Shown here piece by piece: positions 45,862 through 58,126 of a stretch of DNA of 64,000 nucleotides; position 1 is the first letter of the stretch; each line of letters opens with the position of its first letter. Source of the DNA: Moniliella sp. 'wahieum' (lineage: Eukaryota > Basidiomycota > Moniliellomycetes > Moniliellales > Moniliellaceae); NCBI GenBank assembly GCA_003971905.1, contig RSEE01000013.1, forward strand, positions 806,001-870,000. Direction: 5' to 3'. The notes beneath the pieces are model-generated. The model was not told where the DNA came from and made no database searches. It saw nothing but the letters and a program-made list of their open reading frames with translations. Made by a program: the position numbers and the translations under genes.

Positions 45862-45910
45862 TGACATGTGACATCTGAGATCTGACATGGGACATGGGAC
45901 ATGGGAAGCT
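45862..45910 (+). repeat. seven-unit heptad array with changing unit (CATG, GATC, AGCT)
   Basis: In strict 7-bp register from 45862: TGACATG (45862), TGACATC (45869), TGAGATC (45876), TGACATG (45883), GGACATG (45890, 45897) and GGAAGCT (45904). Three different palindromic tetramers follow each other. Confidence 0.9.
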
Positions 45911-45941
45911 GTGAGCGGCATTTGAATTCCATGCATGAGCA

Positions 45942-45973
45942 TGATCATGAGCGCCATGAGCGCTGAGCCCTTC
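45942..45973 (+). repeat. TGAGCGC heptads
   Basis: TGAGCGC at about 45949 and 45958, followed by TGAGCCC; preceded by TGAGCATGATCA. Heptad family with tetramer GCGC. Confidence 0.7.
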
Positions 45974-46588
45974 GGCCGGAAGAAGCTTAAGCAGCGGAAG
46001 CAGGAAGCTTGGACATCTTGAACCTTCAAAGCGCCAGGCACTCCGCCTGAGGCTCGTACTTGGCAGTGCTTTGGCACTGAGCCTGAGCGCACACGCCGAG
46101 TGCGCAACTGAACTGAACGTTCAGTACGTTCACGACGCGGCATGCCATCGCCCATCCAGGAAGCTTTGGCGCCTCCCAAGTAGGGCATCTGCCGCTGTAC
46201 GTACGGTGTGTCGCACGTGCCGGCTGACGTTTGTTTGTTTAGTGGCTGAGCACCACCCATCGACCCCATCGTCCATCCATCCCACACCACACCTGAGCCT
46301 CAGGCTGAGCGCAGCTTCAAGCAGAAGCACAGGTACTGAGTACTCCGTCCAGCGGCCGAGCACGATGTGCTGGACGCAAGGGCAGGACATGGCCCTGCAG
46401 GGCCTTGGCAGGGCAGCCCAACTGATATTGGATTTGACGCTGCACCAGCGCTATCGATTATCGGCCACCGGCCACCACATATGACAAAATGGGACGGCGG
46501 GTGCCCTGGTGCCCAGTACGCACGGTACTACACCAGCGTGCGCCAGTGGCGGCGGGCTGGTGGCCACCCGGTGGCGGTGTTCCAGCAG

Positions 46589-46672
46589 TGACGCGTGACG
46601 CGTGACGCGTGACGAGTGACTAGTGATGCATGATGAATGATGAATGATGAATGATGCATGATGCATGATGGT
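46589..46672 (+). repeat. twelve-unit heptad array changing from TGACGCG to TGATGCA
   Basis: An uninterrupted 84-bp array. TGACGCG at 46589, 46596 and 46603; TGACGAG at 46610; TGACTAG at 46617; TGATGCA at 46624; TGATGAA at 46631, 46638 and 46645; TGATGCA at 46652 and 46659; TGATGGT at 46666. TGA is kept in every unit while the tetramer moves from CGCG via CTAG to TGCA. Confidence 0.95.
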
Positions 46673-47847
46673 GCTCAGGTGGCCGGTGGGGCCGCACCAG
46701 CAGGCACTGGGTGGCGAGGCGGGGAAGCGCAGTAGGCGCCGTGGGCGGTGGGCGAAATGTGAGATCTGAGAAGATGTAAACAGGTCCGAGACAGATCAGG
46801 GCCCGTCGCCGGCAGGCGATCGGCACAGAAAACCGTCGGATGATCGATGAAGGGCACGTTGGGGCTGCTGTGGGGCTGATGCACTGATGGGGCTGATGCG
46901 CTGATGGGGCTGATGGGTCAGGCGCTTCGTACATACTCATCAACACACCCTCTCGCACTGTAGTCTCCCCCACCCAGCCAGTCTGCACCACGCAGTCCAG
47001 ACCTGTTGCGCACGCACGTTGCACCATCTGCACCCTGCTTCTCGACCAGAGCACTACATCTCACACATTTGGTGTGCAGCATTCGCCATGCGAGACAGCT
47101 CAGCGGTGAGCCCACCCATTTGCTCACCCTTCACCCTCTCAACCCAACGGCCAACGTTCGAAGCATCAACGTATACGGTTCAAAGAACTCTTCTCTCTCC
47201 ATCAAGCTCAAGCTTCGTCAACGCAACACCACCCCCCGAAACCTTCTCTATTTCCTTGCCCCCCCCCCTCCCCCCCCACCCACCCACATGCACCAAAAGA
47301 TGTGTTGACCCTGCGGCCCTGAAGAGTCTGCCTCAAGCTCCAAACCCTTCAAGCTTTGAACTGCTGGAGCTGCCGGCAGGCCTCTGGTACACAAGGTGGA
47401 TTAATTGGATTGGGGAAGCAACGGGCAAGTGTATAGTGTGCGTACTGTGTCTGTGGCCAAGTGGCCGAAAGCTCGGCGTGAGCGTGTGGCGTGAAGCGCG
47501 AAGCTTCAAGCCTAAGATCTAACTATCTTAGGGCAAAAGCTTAAAACAGGAGGTATAACCGGATAACCGGTAATCGCAGTAACTGGCGGATGGTGACGCG
47601 TGACGACGCGACGACGCACACCGCAATGCAGTCGGTGTGTGGCGGGCTGGGACTGCGAGATCTGAGACTGAGTACTAAAAGCCAATGATTAATGATTCAG
47701 ATTCATTATGCCGAAAGCAGTAGCCGGTGGAGTGGGAGGCAGAACAGGGCAGGGCACGCGAACAAGGCATTAGGCCTAAGGCCTTAGGTGAGAAGAGGTG
47801 TTAGGCAACTGGTCCTGGCTAGATGAAACGCTCCAGGCCTAGGAGCA

Positions 47848-47876
47848 GCGCTCAGCGCTCAGTATCTGGGCGCTCA
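47848..47876 (-). repeat. TGAGCGC heptads, minus strand
   Basis: GCGCTCA on the plus strand at 47848, 47855 and 47870, that is TGAGCGC on the minus strand. Heptad family with tetramer GCGC. Confidence 0.8.
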
Positions 47877-48827
47877 GCCTACTAAGCACGTCAAAAGAAG
47901 GAAGGTGCGCAAGAGTGTTTTGGGGAGGGGGCTGGGCGCAGACATAAAGGTGGCGAAGCGTGCTCAGCTGGGCCTCAGCACTGAGACTCAGTAACTCGGT
48001 GCTGAGTTTACATGCTGTGACATGGGAGTTCACTGAGTGCGGACCGTGACGGTGAGGGGAGGTGGTACCGAGGGTACTGGCCCAGCCACTAATAAGCTGC
48101 CATAATGCATAATCCATAGGCCTTGGGCCTGCTAGGCCTTTTACGCCTTAGGCCTGAGCCTCAGGGAGGCACAGGTGTTGCTAAGCTGATGCGCGGATGG
48201 CTGATGCACCGGTGGGCGACAGACTGCTCCAGAATTTATGGGGCGCAACGCGGCTGGCACTGGGCGCACACAATGCATCACACACATGGGATACTGTGGC
48301 TACGTAGAGCCTCGTGCTACGTATGTGTCCACTGTGTTGACGGTACGTTGCCGGGCAACCACAGGTCTGCTGCGGACAGGGCAGAAAGCAGGCACCAGGG
48401 CAGCGGCCACGCATGGCCGCCCGCGGCGTCCCAAGTTCTCCGATTCCAGCACCCACAACCCACAACCCCAGGAGAAGACGGACGGCGGCGGAGGCTAACC
48501 TGGCGCCGCGCAATGGCACCTCGCACCTGGCAACTGCTCCCAGCAGCCAGCAAGCGCAGGCGGCTATATAGGTGCGGCTGCCAGTACCTCGGCCTTCTCT
48601 CTACCCCACCCCCCTCCGTCTCTCAGTTTCTTCTCTGCGGTTGCCCGGCACTTCTTCTTCTGCTCCACGCGGTGGCGCTCGGCCTGATATCCATCCATAC
48701 CCTCCCCCTCCCTCCCTGCCCAGGCCGTCCCACCCACACCCCCATACCTGCAGCACGACCCCCTCCCTTCCCCTTTTCTTTGTTTCCTTGATTCTCTCTT
48801 CCTTCCCTCCCCTTCTTTCTTTCGCCA

Positions 48828-50832
48828 TGACGACCGCCGCCATTTTTCCGGCCCCCACCGCCTTTACGCCTGCTGGGTATGGTACCATCTCCATCTCCAT
48901 CCCCCTCCCTCTCCGTTGCGCCTTTTGTGCACACTCTCACCCCGGCTTGTTTTGCCAGCTGTCTTCCCCTGGCACCCACGCCCCCCGACGCTGTGACGAC
49001 GCTTCGTCAGGCGCGGCAAGCCCCTCGTCGGACGGTCTGCAAAGCGAACTCGCTCAGCCCTCTGCGCCCCCATCACCCCCCGATACGACTCATAAGCCCT
49101 CGCGCTCTTCTCGCGGCGAGGGTGACGAATGGGCCCCGCGCCCTCCCAATGCTTGGATCCTCTACCGCAGCGATAAGAGCCAGGAGCTCAAGCGCCGCAA
49201 CCTCTCCAACCCCCAAGTCGACTCCATGAGCAGCCGGCAGCGCCAGGCTGAAATGTCGCGCGAGATCTCGGTTCTGTGGAAGAACGAGTCCAAGACCGTC
49301 AAGGACCTGTATGCGCGCCGCGCCGAAAAGAACGGGCAGATCATCGCCAGCGTTACCCCGTATGTTAACCCTCCCCTCCCCTCGCCCGAGCCTCCTACTT
49401 TAGTTTTTTGCCCCTTTTCCTCACTGTGTATGCTGACCGTCTTCTCTCCCCTGCCGCGCAGAACAAGTATCGCCCCAAGCGCCGGGCAGCCGAAGCGAGT
49501 AGGAGTATGTATGCACTGCGGCGTCACAGCTCCTTTGATCCTCTCCAGCTCTCAATTGCGAGAGAGACGGGGTCGATGAGCTCAGGCATGTTTGACCCGC
49601 GCGCTTCCTTGGCTGGCTACACCTCTACCACCCCTACGCCTCCGGCTCCGTCTCTGCACTTGGCAGCGCACGCGAGCCAACAGACCGGGCCGTACTATGT
49701 TCCTTCCTCCTCGGTCGGTTCCTCCTACACTGTCGCGAGTGTACCGGCTGGCCCACACATCGCTTCCACGGTCCAACTGCACCGTTCCACCGCATCTCCA
49801 CTTTCTTCGGCGCACTTGTTCCCCTCCGTGCCCCTTGCATATGCACCCGACTTGGCGCTTTCGGCCCCACCTACGACGGGCCCAGGCTCCAGCGTCGTTC
49901 CTACTTTTCCACGGCCGGTTTCCCAACCCGGTCTATCCTCTCGCCCCTTTTCCTTGGCTACGCCACACTCGCATGAATTTTACGTGACCTCCACCCCGCT
50001 GCCCCTCCTGGGCAAGCCCCGCTTGTCCTCCACCGACTCGTCCATATCGGACCTGGCGCCGTACACGTCAAGCAAGCTGGATCCCCCTTTTCTTCTACCG
50101 GGCTCCTCTCAGCCCCTGACGGCGGCGGCACCGTGCACGTTGCCTCTCAACACACCGCACCTGGATGCGCCTCTGTCCTTGCTGGATCCCTGGGGTAGCC
50201 TGGACCCCGTTGACCCAAACCCACTTTCCGCCCTAGCTTTCCGTCGCACGCCGATCCTCATCCTAATCCTAATCCTCATCCTTATTCCCATTCTCATTCC
50301 CATTCTTATTCTCACCACCCCCGCACCCGATCCAACCGAATGGGAAGGCCACTCGCCCCTCTCGGCTCCGCACACGCTACCCTCTACTACCTCACTGCCT
50401 CTCTTCCCGGCCGGGCTCGTCTTGTCGGATCCTGCGGACCAAGACGGGCCCCCGGTCTTTTCTTCTCCTTCTTCGCCTCTCACTACGTCTACTTCCTCCT
50501 GTTCGCCCCGCCGTCCGCGTGAGCTGTGCTTCTGCGTGGCTTGGTTTTCTCCTGCTTTTTTGCTTTTTTGCTCTCCACACTTGTCTCGCTTTTTGTCTTT
50601 TTTTTGCTCGTTCACGACCCCCCTCTTCTATGCTCGCATCTTGTTGGCCCAGGTTAATTTGTCTCCGTTCCACGGTCGTGCCGATCGATACACAGTTCAC
50701 CGTTCACCGTTCACCGTCCACCCTCCCCCTATGCCACATGCGCCCCTAATAATGCTGCTGTCAAGTCGCCGGAATCAAATGTATTCGCTCTGCCCTTCCT
50801 CGGGCTTTCCATACATGATGCGTCTTCTCTGA
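48828..50832 (+). CDS. HMG-box transcription factor (MATA_HMG type)
   Basis: Nuclear DNA-binding regulator. From ATG 48828 a short exon may end near 48880 (GTATGG) with an acceptor near 48959 (TTTGCCAG). The HMG box reads RPPNAWILYRSDKSQELKRRN, then QAEMSREISVLWKNESKTVK and LYARRAEKNGQ. It is interrupted by an intron (about 49359-49461, GTATGT...CGCAG) and resumes with NKYRPKRRAAEAS, the conserved end of the box. The rest is Ser/Pro/Thr-rich activation-type sequence. Near 50255-50320 a CCTAAT/CCTCAT repeat encodes an Ile-Leu run in this frame but Pro-Asn and Ser-His runs in the next, so the frame and the C-terminus after 50250 are uncertain. Candidate relatives are Prf1- or Rox1-type factors; which one cannot be decided. 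Confidence 0.75.
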
Positions 50833-51592
50833 CCATCTCTTAATATCTCGCACTATAGCCCCTCTCTCCTTCCCTGCCTTCCTCTCTCTCGTAAGTGCCT
50901 AGCCCAGATCGCCGCACCGGCGCACGAGGTGGGAGAAGAATCGTTTCCCACTCGTCTTCTCAATTGCTGACGCTGGGTCCCTGTCGCCCTCCACATGGGC
51001 TGCCAGGTTCGGGGTGCACGGTGCGCCACGGTAGTATGGGGCCACGTCGCTCTGGCGCGGCCTGTTGGAACGGCCTGGGGGGGGTGGACCCGCGCCAGCC
51101 TACTGCTGCGCTCCTCGACGCCAACCGTATCGCACAAGGATCACCTTAGGCCTCAACTGATACCACTTGCAGCACATCAGACCAGCGGCACGTCCGTTCG
51201 CCCAGCCAGCTACCCCGGTGCGCAGAAAATGATCCGTTGAATTGCGCCCCCCCCTCCCGGGCGCCGATTCACCGCATTCCCCGACCGAAACGCGACCTGC
51301 TTCCCCTCTGACTAATGCCTGCTATATACGAATCAGCATAACCACGGCCGGTACCTATTCCCCTCCGCCCTCACCTCTTCCCTCCTGCATACGATGCCTA
51401 CATGACCTTTTCCCCTGTTCTATCTATCCGCCGCTTCTCTCGACTCGCCCCCCCACGCTCACAACGTTCACGCGATCCGTCATTACAACACTATTGCCTT
51501 GCTCTAGCTCCAGAGCAGAACAAGCACGCCGTCGCAGCCGTCGCCGTCTAAATGCCACAGCATGGGCACGGGACCGGCAACGGCCCGAGGCT
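50833..51592. other. convergent 3' region between HMG-box gene and CENP-C
   Basis: 760 bp, pyrimidine-rich in places (51350-51480). Overlapping frames lack coding signatures. No gene supported. Confidence 0.5.
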
Positions 51593-53838
51593 CTAGGCAC
51601 AGGGAAGGGACATGGCGCCTCGGTTCCGGCCCAGCCTCACCGTCGACGCGTACCCGTCGTGGGCGTTGCCTGGCCCTGGCCGGACAGGCTGGAAGCGAGG
51701 CGCGTGGGCCCAAGGGGTGGTGGAGCAGTGCCGAGGCCGGTGCCGGGGCTGGGGTAGCCGTGGTCCTGCGTGGCTGCACCGACGCGCGCAGGGCGAGCGA
51801 GGGAGAATGGCGAAGGGTACGCGATGGGTAAAGAACAGTCTCAGTTCCCGCGCACCCACATTCTCAATCGAATACGCATTGCCGCGCGGGACGAGGAACA
51901 TGCCGCCCGGCGCAATGGTAAATGCGCTGCGGCCGACTTTGATCAAGGCGACGCCTTGGATTACCACAAACACCTGTTGGATCCCATGTTAGTCAGTTGA
52001 TTGGCCTGCCCCACCTGCCCAACTCAAGGGGGAACCCGAAGGGGCACGTACATAGTTGTTGTCCTTGCTAGACTTGGTCGGTTTGCTCCCGCCGACCGGA
52101 ACAGACAGCACGCCAGCGGCCAACGCATCGTCGGCACTCAACAGCTTTTCAAACCCATACGTCTGGCCTTCGAACGTACGTGGGTTCATCTGCATCGACG
52201 TGCACGCAATCGTTCGTTCCACTTCTTGGTTCAGATCGGGATCCCACACCACCTGAACCCGCTCCGTCGCTTCGTCCATCCCATCCTCCACTGCCACATT
52301 GTCCGCCGTCGGGTCCAGCTCAACAAACCCATCGTCTTCGTCGGCAGAAAGAACCTCCTGGTCCTCCCCGTTCTGCTTCGCCTTTCCATTCGCCCGCGCT
52401 GCCGATCCCCCAGTCCGTCGGACCGCAGCTCTGGCTTTCTTGCCCTTGTGGAAACGCAGCCCGGAAAAGGTCCCTTCGCCTCCGCCCGATTGACACGGTA
52501 CACTCGCCGCAACGTTGGACCCGGCACGCCTGCCATCTCCCCCTTGCCCACACTCGGACGACCGTACTCGGCCCTCTCGCCACGCCACCATTCCAGCGGC
52601 TTGATCCGATGGCGCGTTCCGCGTCGTAGCCCGCCATCGGCTTCGGCCTCTTGCCCTTCCCTAGCCAGTTGCACCCTCTCCTCTTCCAACCGGGCGCTCG
52701 GGTCGACGGGACGAGCACGGGGGGCCTTGCCGGTCTTACCGCCCTTGGCTGCTCCACGGCGGCGCGGAACAGGAGCAGGCGCAGGCACAGCGTCTTCCGC
52801 CTCACTGCCCTCACCAGCATCGGCATCAGTGTAGGCATCAGCTTGCGGTAGCTCGTCCGGGAGCTCGGGGGAGGGCTCAGGGAAGGCACGGGTTGCTTGC
52901 GCGGTCGGCCACGCGGCTTGGCCTTGGGCTTCGGAGGCACCGCCGTCGGGGACGGAGCATGGCTTGGTTGGGTTACTTTTGCACGCCCACGCGCAGGCGC
53001 CGTCTTGGTTGTCGGTTTGGTCTTGGACCGCTTGGCCGGCGCAGCATTCACTGCTTGTCCTCGGCGTTTCCGCGGAGGGGGGGACGCATCCTCCTCATCT
53101 TGCCCTCTGCTCTTCCTCATATTGTTCGTGTTCGTGTTCTTGCTCTTGCTGTTCCTTCTTTCCACGTTGCACGGCGAAGAGATGCAGGTTGGACCGGACT
53201 GCGCGTAGCCGCCGGAGCGCGTTGGCCGCCCGAGGCTGTGGACGCGGGCGAGTCCGGGACGAGGAGGCCGGCTGTTGTGAAGCTGGGGCCAAGGCCGAAG
53301 CCAGCTCATCATCATCATCATCATCATCGTCGTCGTCCCCTGGCTCAGCCTCGGCCATCCAACTGTAATTGCCGGGCTGGGGCTGACGGCGCGTACGCGT
53401 ACGCGTCGACGCGGCGGGACGCACGGAGGTGAAGAGGGAGACTGGCTGATCGATCGCGGGTTTGCGGCGGCGCGGTCCGAGCGGCGGGCCGAACGGGGGG
53501 GGATCGCTTCCTCTTCCTCCTCAGAGACAAGGGGGACAGCGCGTCGTTGGCAGCGAACAGGCGCGTCTCTCTTCTCCTCCTCCTCTCCCTCCTCCTCCAC
53601 AGCAGGGGGGAGGCACGGTGTTGGTGGCGGCGGCGGTGCTCGATGCTGCGCTCGACGGCGGCGCTGGGGGTGTCGCTGGGGGGCGGTGTCCATGTGGTGG
53701 TGCTGCTGGGGTTGGCGGCGCGGGTGCGGAAGAGGGACTCCATCTGGGCGCGCATGGCGGAGGGGTCGGCGGGATGGCGTCGGGGCGCATGCCCGTGCGG
53801 CTGCCGACGCCGCGCTCGTAGAAGCGGTGGGTGGCCAT
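51593..53838 (-). CDS. MIF2: CENP-C/Mif2, inner kinetochore protein
   Basis: Links centromeric CENP-A nucleosomes to the outer kinetochore. The start at 53838 gives MATHRFYERGVGSRTGMR, like the N-terminal Mis12-binding start of fungal Mif2. A long disordered basic/acidic part follows, with a poly-Asp tract from a trinucleotide run (53305-53337) and an AT-hook-like KPRGRPRKQ. The CENP-C motif is clear: TRHRIKPLEWWRGERAEYGR. The C-terminal cupin dimerisation domain contains MNPRTFEGQTYGFEKLL, SVPVGGSKPTKSSKDNNY, an intron (about 51975-52050, GTACGT...CAACAG), then FVVIQGVALIKV and GGMFLVPRGNAYSIENV. The tail past RLFFTHRV to the stop at 51593 is less certain. Several frame changes in the N-terminal half. 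Confidence 0.92.
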
Positions 53839-54192
53839 GGGCGGCGAGGGGGGCGGCGGGAGGCGGGGGCAGACGCGGGCGAAGAGACGACGGAGGCGGG
53901 AGCGATGCTGGGACGCGCCGGACGGCTTCCTTGGTGCGCCCGACGCGCCGCCCAGATGCGCCGTCGGCTCGGCGTGGCACCAGCCACTTAGCTCAGCCGC
54001 CCCGGCCCACACTGCCCCGCCGCCGCGCGGACCAACCCTAGCAGCCCGCCCCGATCGGCCACGTCACGTGCACGCGTCCCCCGCGCCCGCTGCCGGCCAG
54101 CGCTATCGAACCCACGCGCTATGTCCTCGGCACCCGCCTGCCCCTCCCAGTCGCAATTGAACCAATCCATTCAGGCACCCCCCACCCCATCC
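53839..54192. other. CENP-C upstream and VMA1 3' region
   Basis: 354 bp, GC-rich. Tandem minus-strand arrangement, so the CENP-C promoter lies here. No gene supported. Confidence 0.5.
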
Positions 54193-56065
<1,873 letters not shown>

Positions 56066-56322
56066 GGCGGGCAGAGCGGAGGGAGGGAAGGAGACGGAGA
56101 GTGGTGGTGGTGGTGATGGTGGTTCGAGCGCCCACCTGCGCCGGCGCTCTGCCTCGCCCCCCCGGGCGGGCGGCGGCCCTGTTTTCGAACTCCTGCCCAG
56201 TACGTAATCCGCCGCCGAATTTCGCCCGCGAAACATTTCAACTAGGCTGCTTGTGATGCATGATGGCCATCCGCCCGACCCGCTTTTTTTTTTGTGGCAG
56301 TCGCTCTCTTCCACCAGCCAGC
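56066..56322. promoter_or_regulatory. bidirectional promoter of VMA1 and ELP3
   Basis: 257 bp between the divergent starts. Includes a poly-T run just upstream of ELP3 (56284-56293), GGTGGTGGTGATGGTGG near 56103 and a TGATGCATGATGG word near 56254. No specific site assigned. Confidence 0.55.
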
Positions 56323-58126
56323 ATGTCGGCCACCGCCACCGCCACCGCCACCGTCCCCGTCACCCCGGCCGCCCCGGCCCCCGCCAGCACCGCCAGCACC
56401 GCCGAGCAGCTGCTCCGTGTCTGCGCCGATGTGGCTGCGCGCCTTGTCCAGGCCTACGAGGCTGGCGAGACGGTCAACCTCAATGCGCTGCGCCAGGACA
56501 GTGCGCGCAAGTTCCGCATGAAGGGCGTTCCCAAGCTCACCGACGTGATTTCCGCCGTACCGGACCAGTACCGCAAAGAACTGATGCCGCTGCTCAAAGC
56601 CAAACCCATTCGTTCTGCCAGCGGCATTGCTGTTGTCGCCGTCATGTGCAAGCCGCATCGGTGCCCTCACATTGCGTTGACAGGCAATGTGTGCGTCTAC
56701 TGTCCTGGCGGGCCCGATTCGGACTTTGAGTACTCGACCCAGTCCTACACTGGCTACGAGCCGACTCCATGCGTGCCATTCGGGCACGGTATGACCCGTT
56801 TGAGCAGTCGACCGGGCGAGTGCGGCAACTGCGTGAGTTGGGACACGATGTGGACAAGGTCGAGTACATCATCATGGGCGGGACGTTTATGAGCTTGTCG
56901 CAGGAGTACCGTGACACCTTTATTGCACAGCTGCACAATGCTCTGTCGGGATACACAGGACTGGACGTGGATGAGGCGGTACGCTATTCGGAGCGGGCGC
57001 AAACCAAGTGCATTGGTATCACCATCGAAACACGGCCAGACTACTGTTTGCGACCGCACTTGTCCCAGATGCTCCGCTATGGCTGCACACGTCTCGAAAT
57101 CGGCGTGCAGAGCGTGTATGAAGATGTGGCGCGCGACACGAACCGTGGACACACAGTCAAGGCTGTCTGCGAGACGTTCCACCTTGCCAAGGATGCTGGC
57201 TACAAGGTCGTGGCTCATATGATGCCCGATCTTCCTAATGTTGGGGTGGAGAGGGATATGGAACAGTTTAAGGTACGTTTTCTTTTTCTTTGTCTTTTTC
57301 CCTCTTCCTTTTTCTGCTACGCGATAGTAACTCTCTTCCCCCCTGCAGGAATACTTTGAAAACCCAGCGTTCCGATCGGACGGCCTTAAAATCTACCCCA
57401 CGCTCGTGATTCGAGGGACGGGGTTGTACGAGTTGTGGCGGACGGGGAGGTACAAGAACTACACACCTTCCTTCTTGGTCGACCTTGTGGCCCGCATCCT
57501 CGCCCTGGTCCCGCCATGGACCCGAGTTTACCGCGTGCAGCGGGACATCCCCATGCCCCTCGTTTACAAGCGGGGTGGAGAATGGCAACCTACGTGAACT
57601 GGCATTGGCGCGGATGAGGGACTTTGGCGTGTCATGTCGTGATGTCCGGTACCGCGAGGTGGGCATCCACGAGCTGCACCACAAGATCCGTCCCACCGAG
57701 GCCGAGCTGATCCGGCGAGACTATACGGCGAACGGGGGCTGGGAGACATTTTTGTCCTATGAGGATCCAGAGAAGGACATTCTGATTGCGCTCTGCGACT
57801 GCGCAAGTGCTCCAAAGAAGGCACTTACCGCCCCGAGTTGACAGCTCAACCTTCGAGTATTGTGCGCGAACTGCATACGTACGGCTCGGCTGTTCCCATC
57901 CACAGCCGGGACCCGACCAAGTTCCAGCACCAGGGCTTTGGCACGCTGCTCATGGAGGCGGCGGAAAAAATCGCGCGCGAAGAGCATGGAAGCCACAAGC
58001 TTGCCGTCATCTCGGGTGTGGAACCCGGGATTACTACCGCCGCCTGGGGTACGAGCTGGACGACCGTACATGAGCAAGATGCTCCGCCCCGAGGAAGGGG
58101 AGACGCTAGAGGATGACATGTGGTAG
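56323..58126 (+). CDS. ELP3: ELP3, Elongator catalytic subunit (radical SAM, tRNA U34 modification)
   Basis: Elongator modifies wobble uridines of tRNAs. The ATG at 56323 gives [14 protein letters not shown] and an Ala/Thr-rich lead. The radical SAM cluster is intact: [16 protein letters not shown]114-x9-C124-x2-C127. Next come [72 protein letters not shown] and [15 protein letters not shown]. An intron at 57273-57348 (76 nt) joins this to [19 protein letters not shown]. The GNAT-type domain holds [19 protein letters not shown]; the end is [23 protein letters not shown]. Frame changes near 56766, 57563, 57792, 58020 and 58061 each need one base to recover the family sequence. Divergent from VMA1. 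Confidence 0.95.

Larger units (their letters stand above)
38081..48827. other. 10.7-kb gene desert with retroelement relics and short repeats
   Basis: No intact gene is recognisable between GPI10 and the HMG-box gene. The block is visibly less GC-rich than its flanks and contains a minisatellite (39185-39436), two 75-bp direct copies (39556, 42856), a dispersed repeat copy (41299-41541), a broken reverse-transcriptase-type relic (41596-42834) and most of the heptad arrays of the window. It may be heterochromatic; centromere or pericentromere is possible but unproven. Confidence 0.7.

Noticed and set aside
45711..46290. 190-codon minus-strand frame in the gene desert
   Set aside because: It runs through heptad arrays and other low-complexity words; the peptide is a translation of repeats with no domain.
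46589..46672. CRISPR array
   Set aside because: Units are only 7 bp without spacers, and the host is a eukaryote.
48123..48791. 222-codon plus-strand frame before the HMG-box gene
   Set aside because: Crosses GGCCTTAGGCC-type repeats and the pyrimidine-rich leader of the next gene; no recognisable domain.
50255..50320. Internal telomere repeat (CCTAAT-like)
   Set aside because: Units vary (CCTAAT, CCTCAT, CCCATT) and do not match TTAGGG; it lies in a coding region.
51242..51757. 171-codon plus-strand frame
   Set aside because: Opposite strand of the CENP-C 3' end; composition follows GC bias only.
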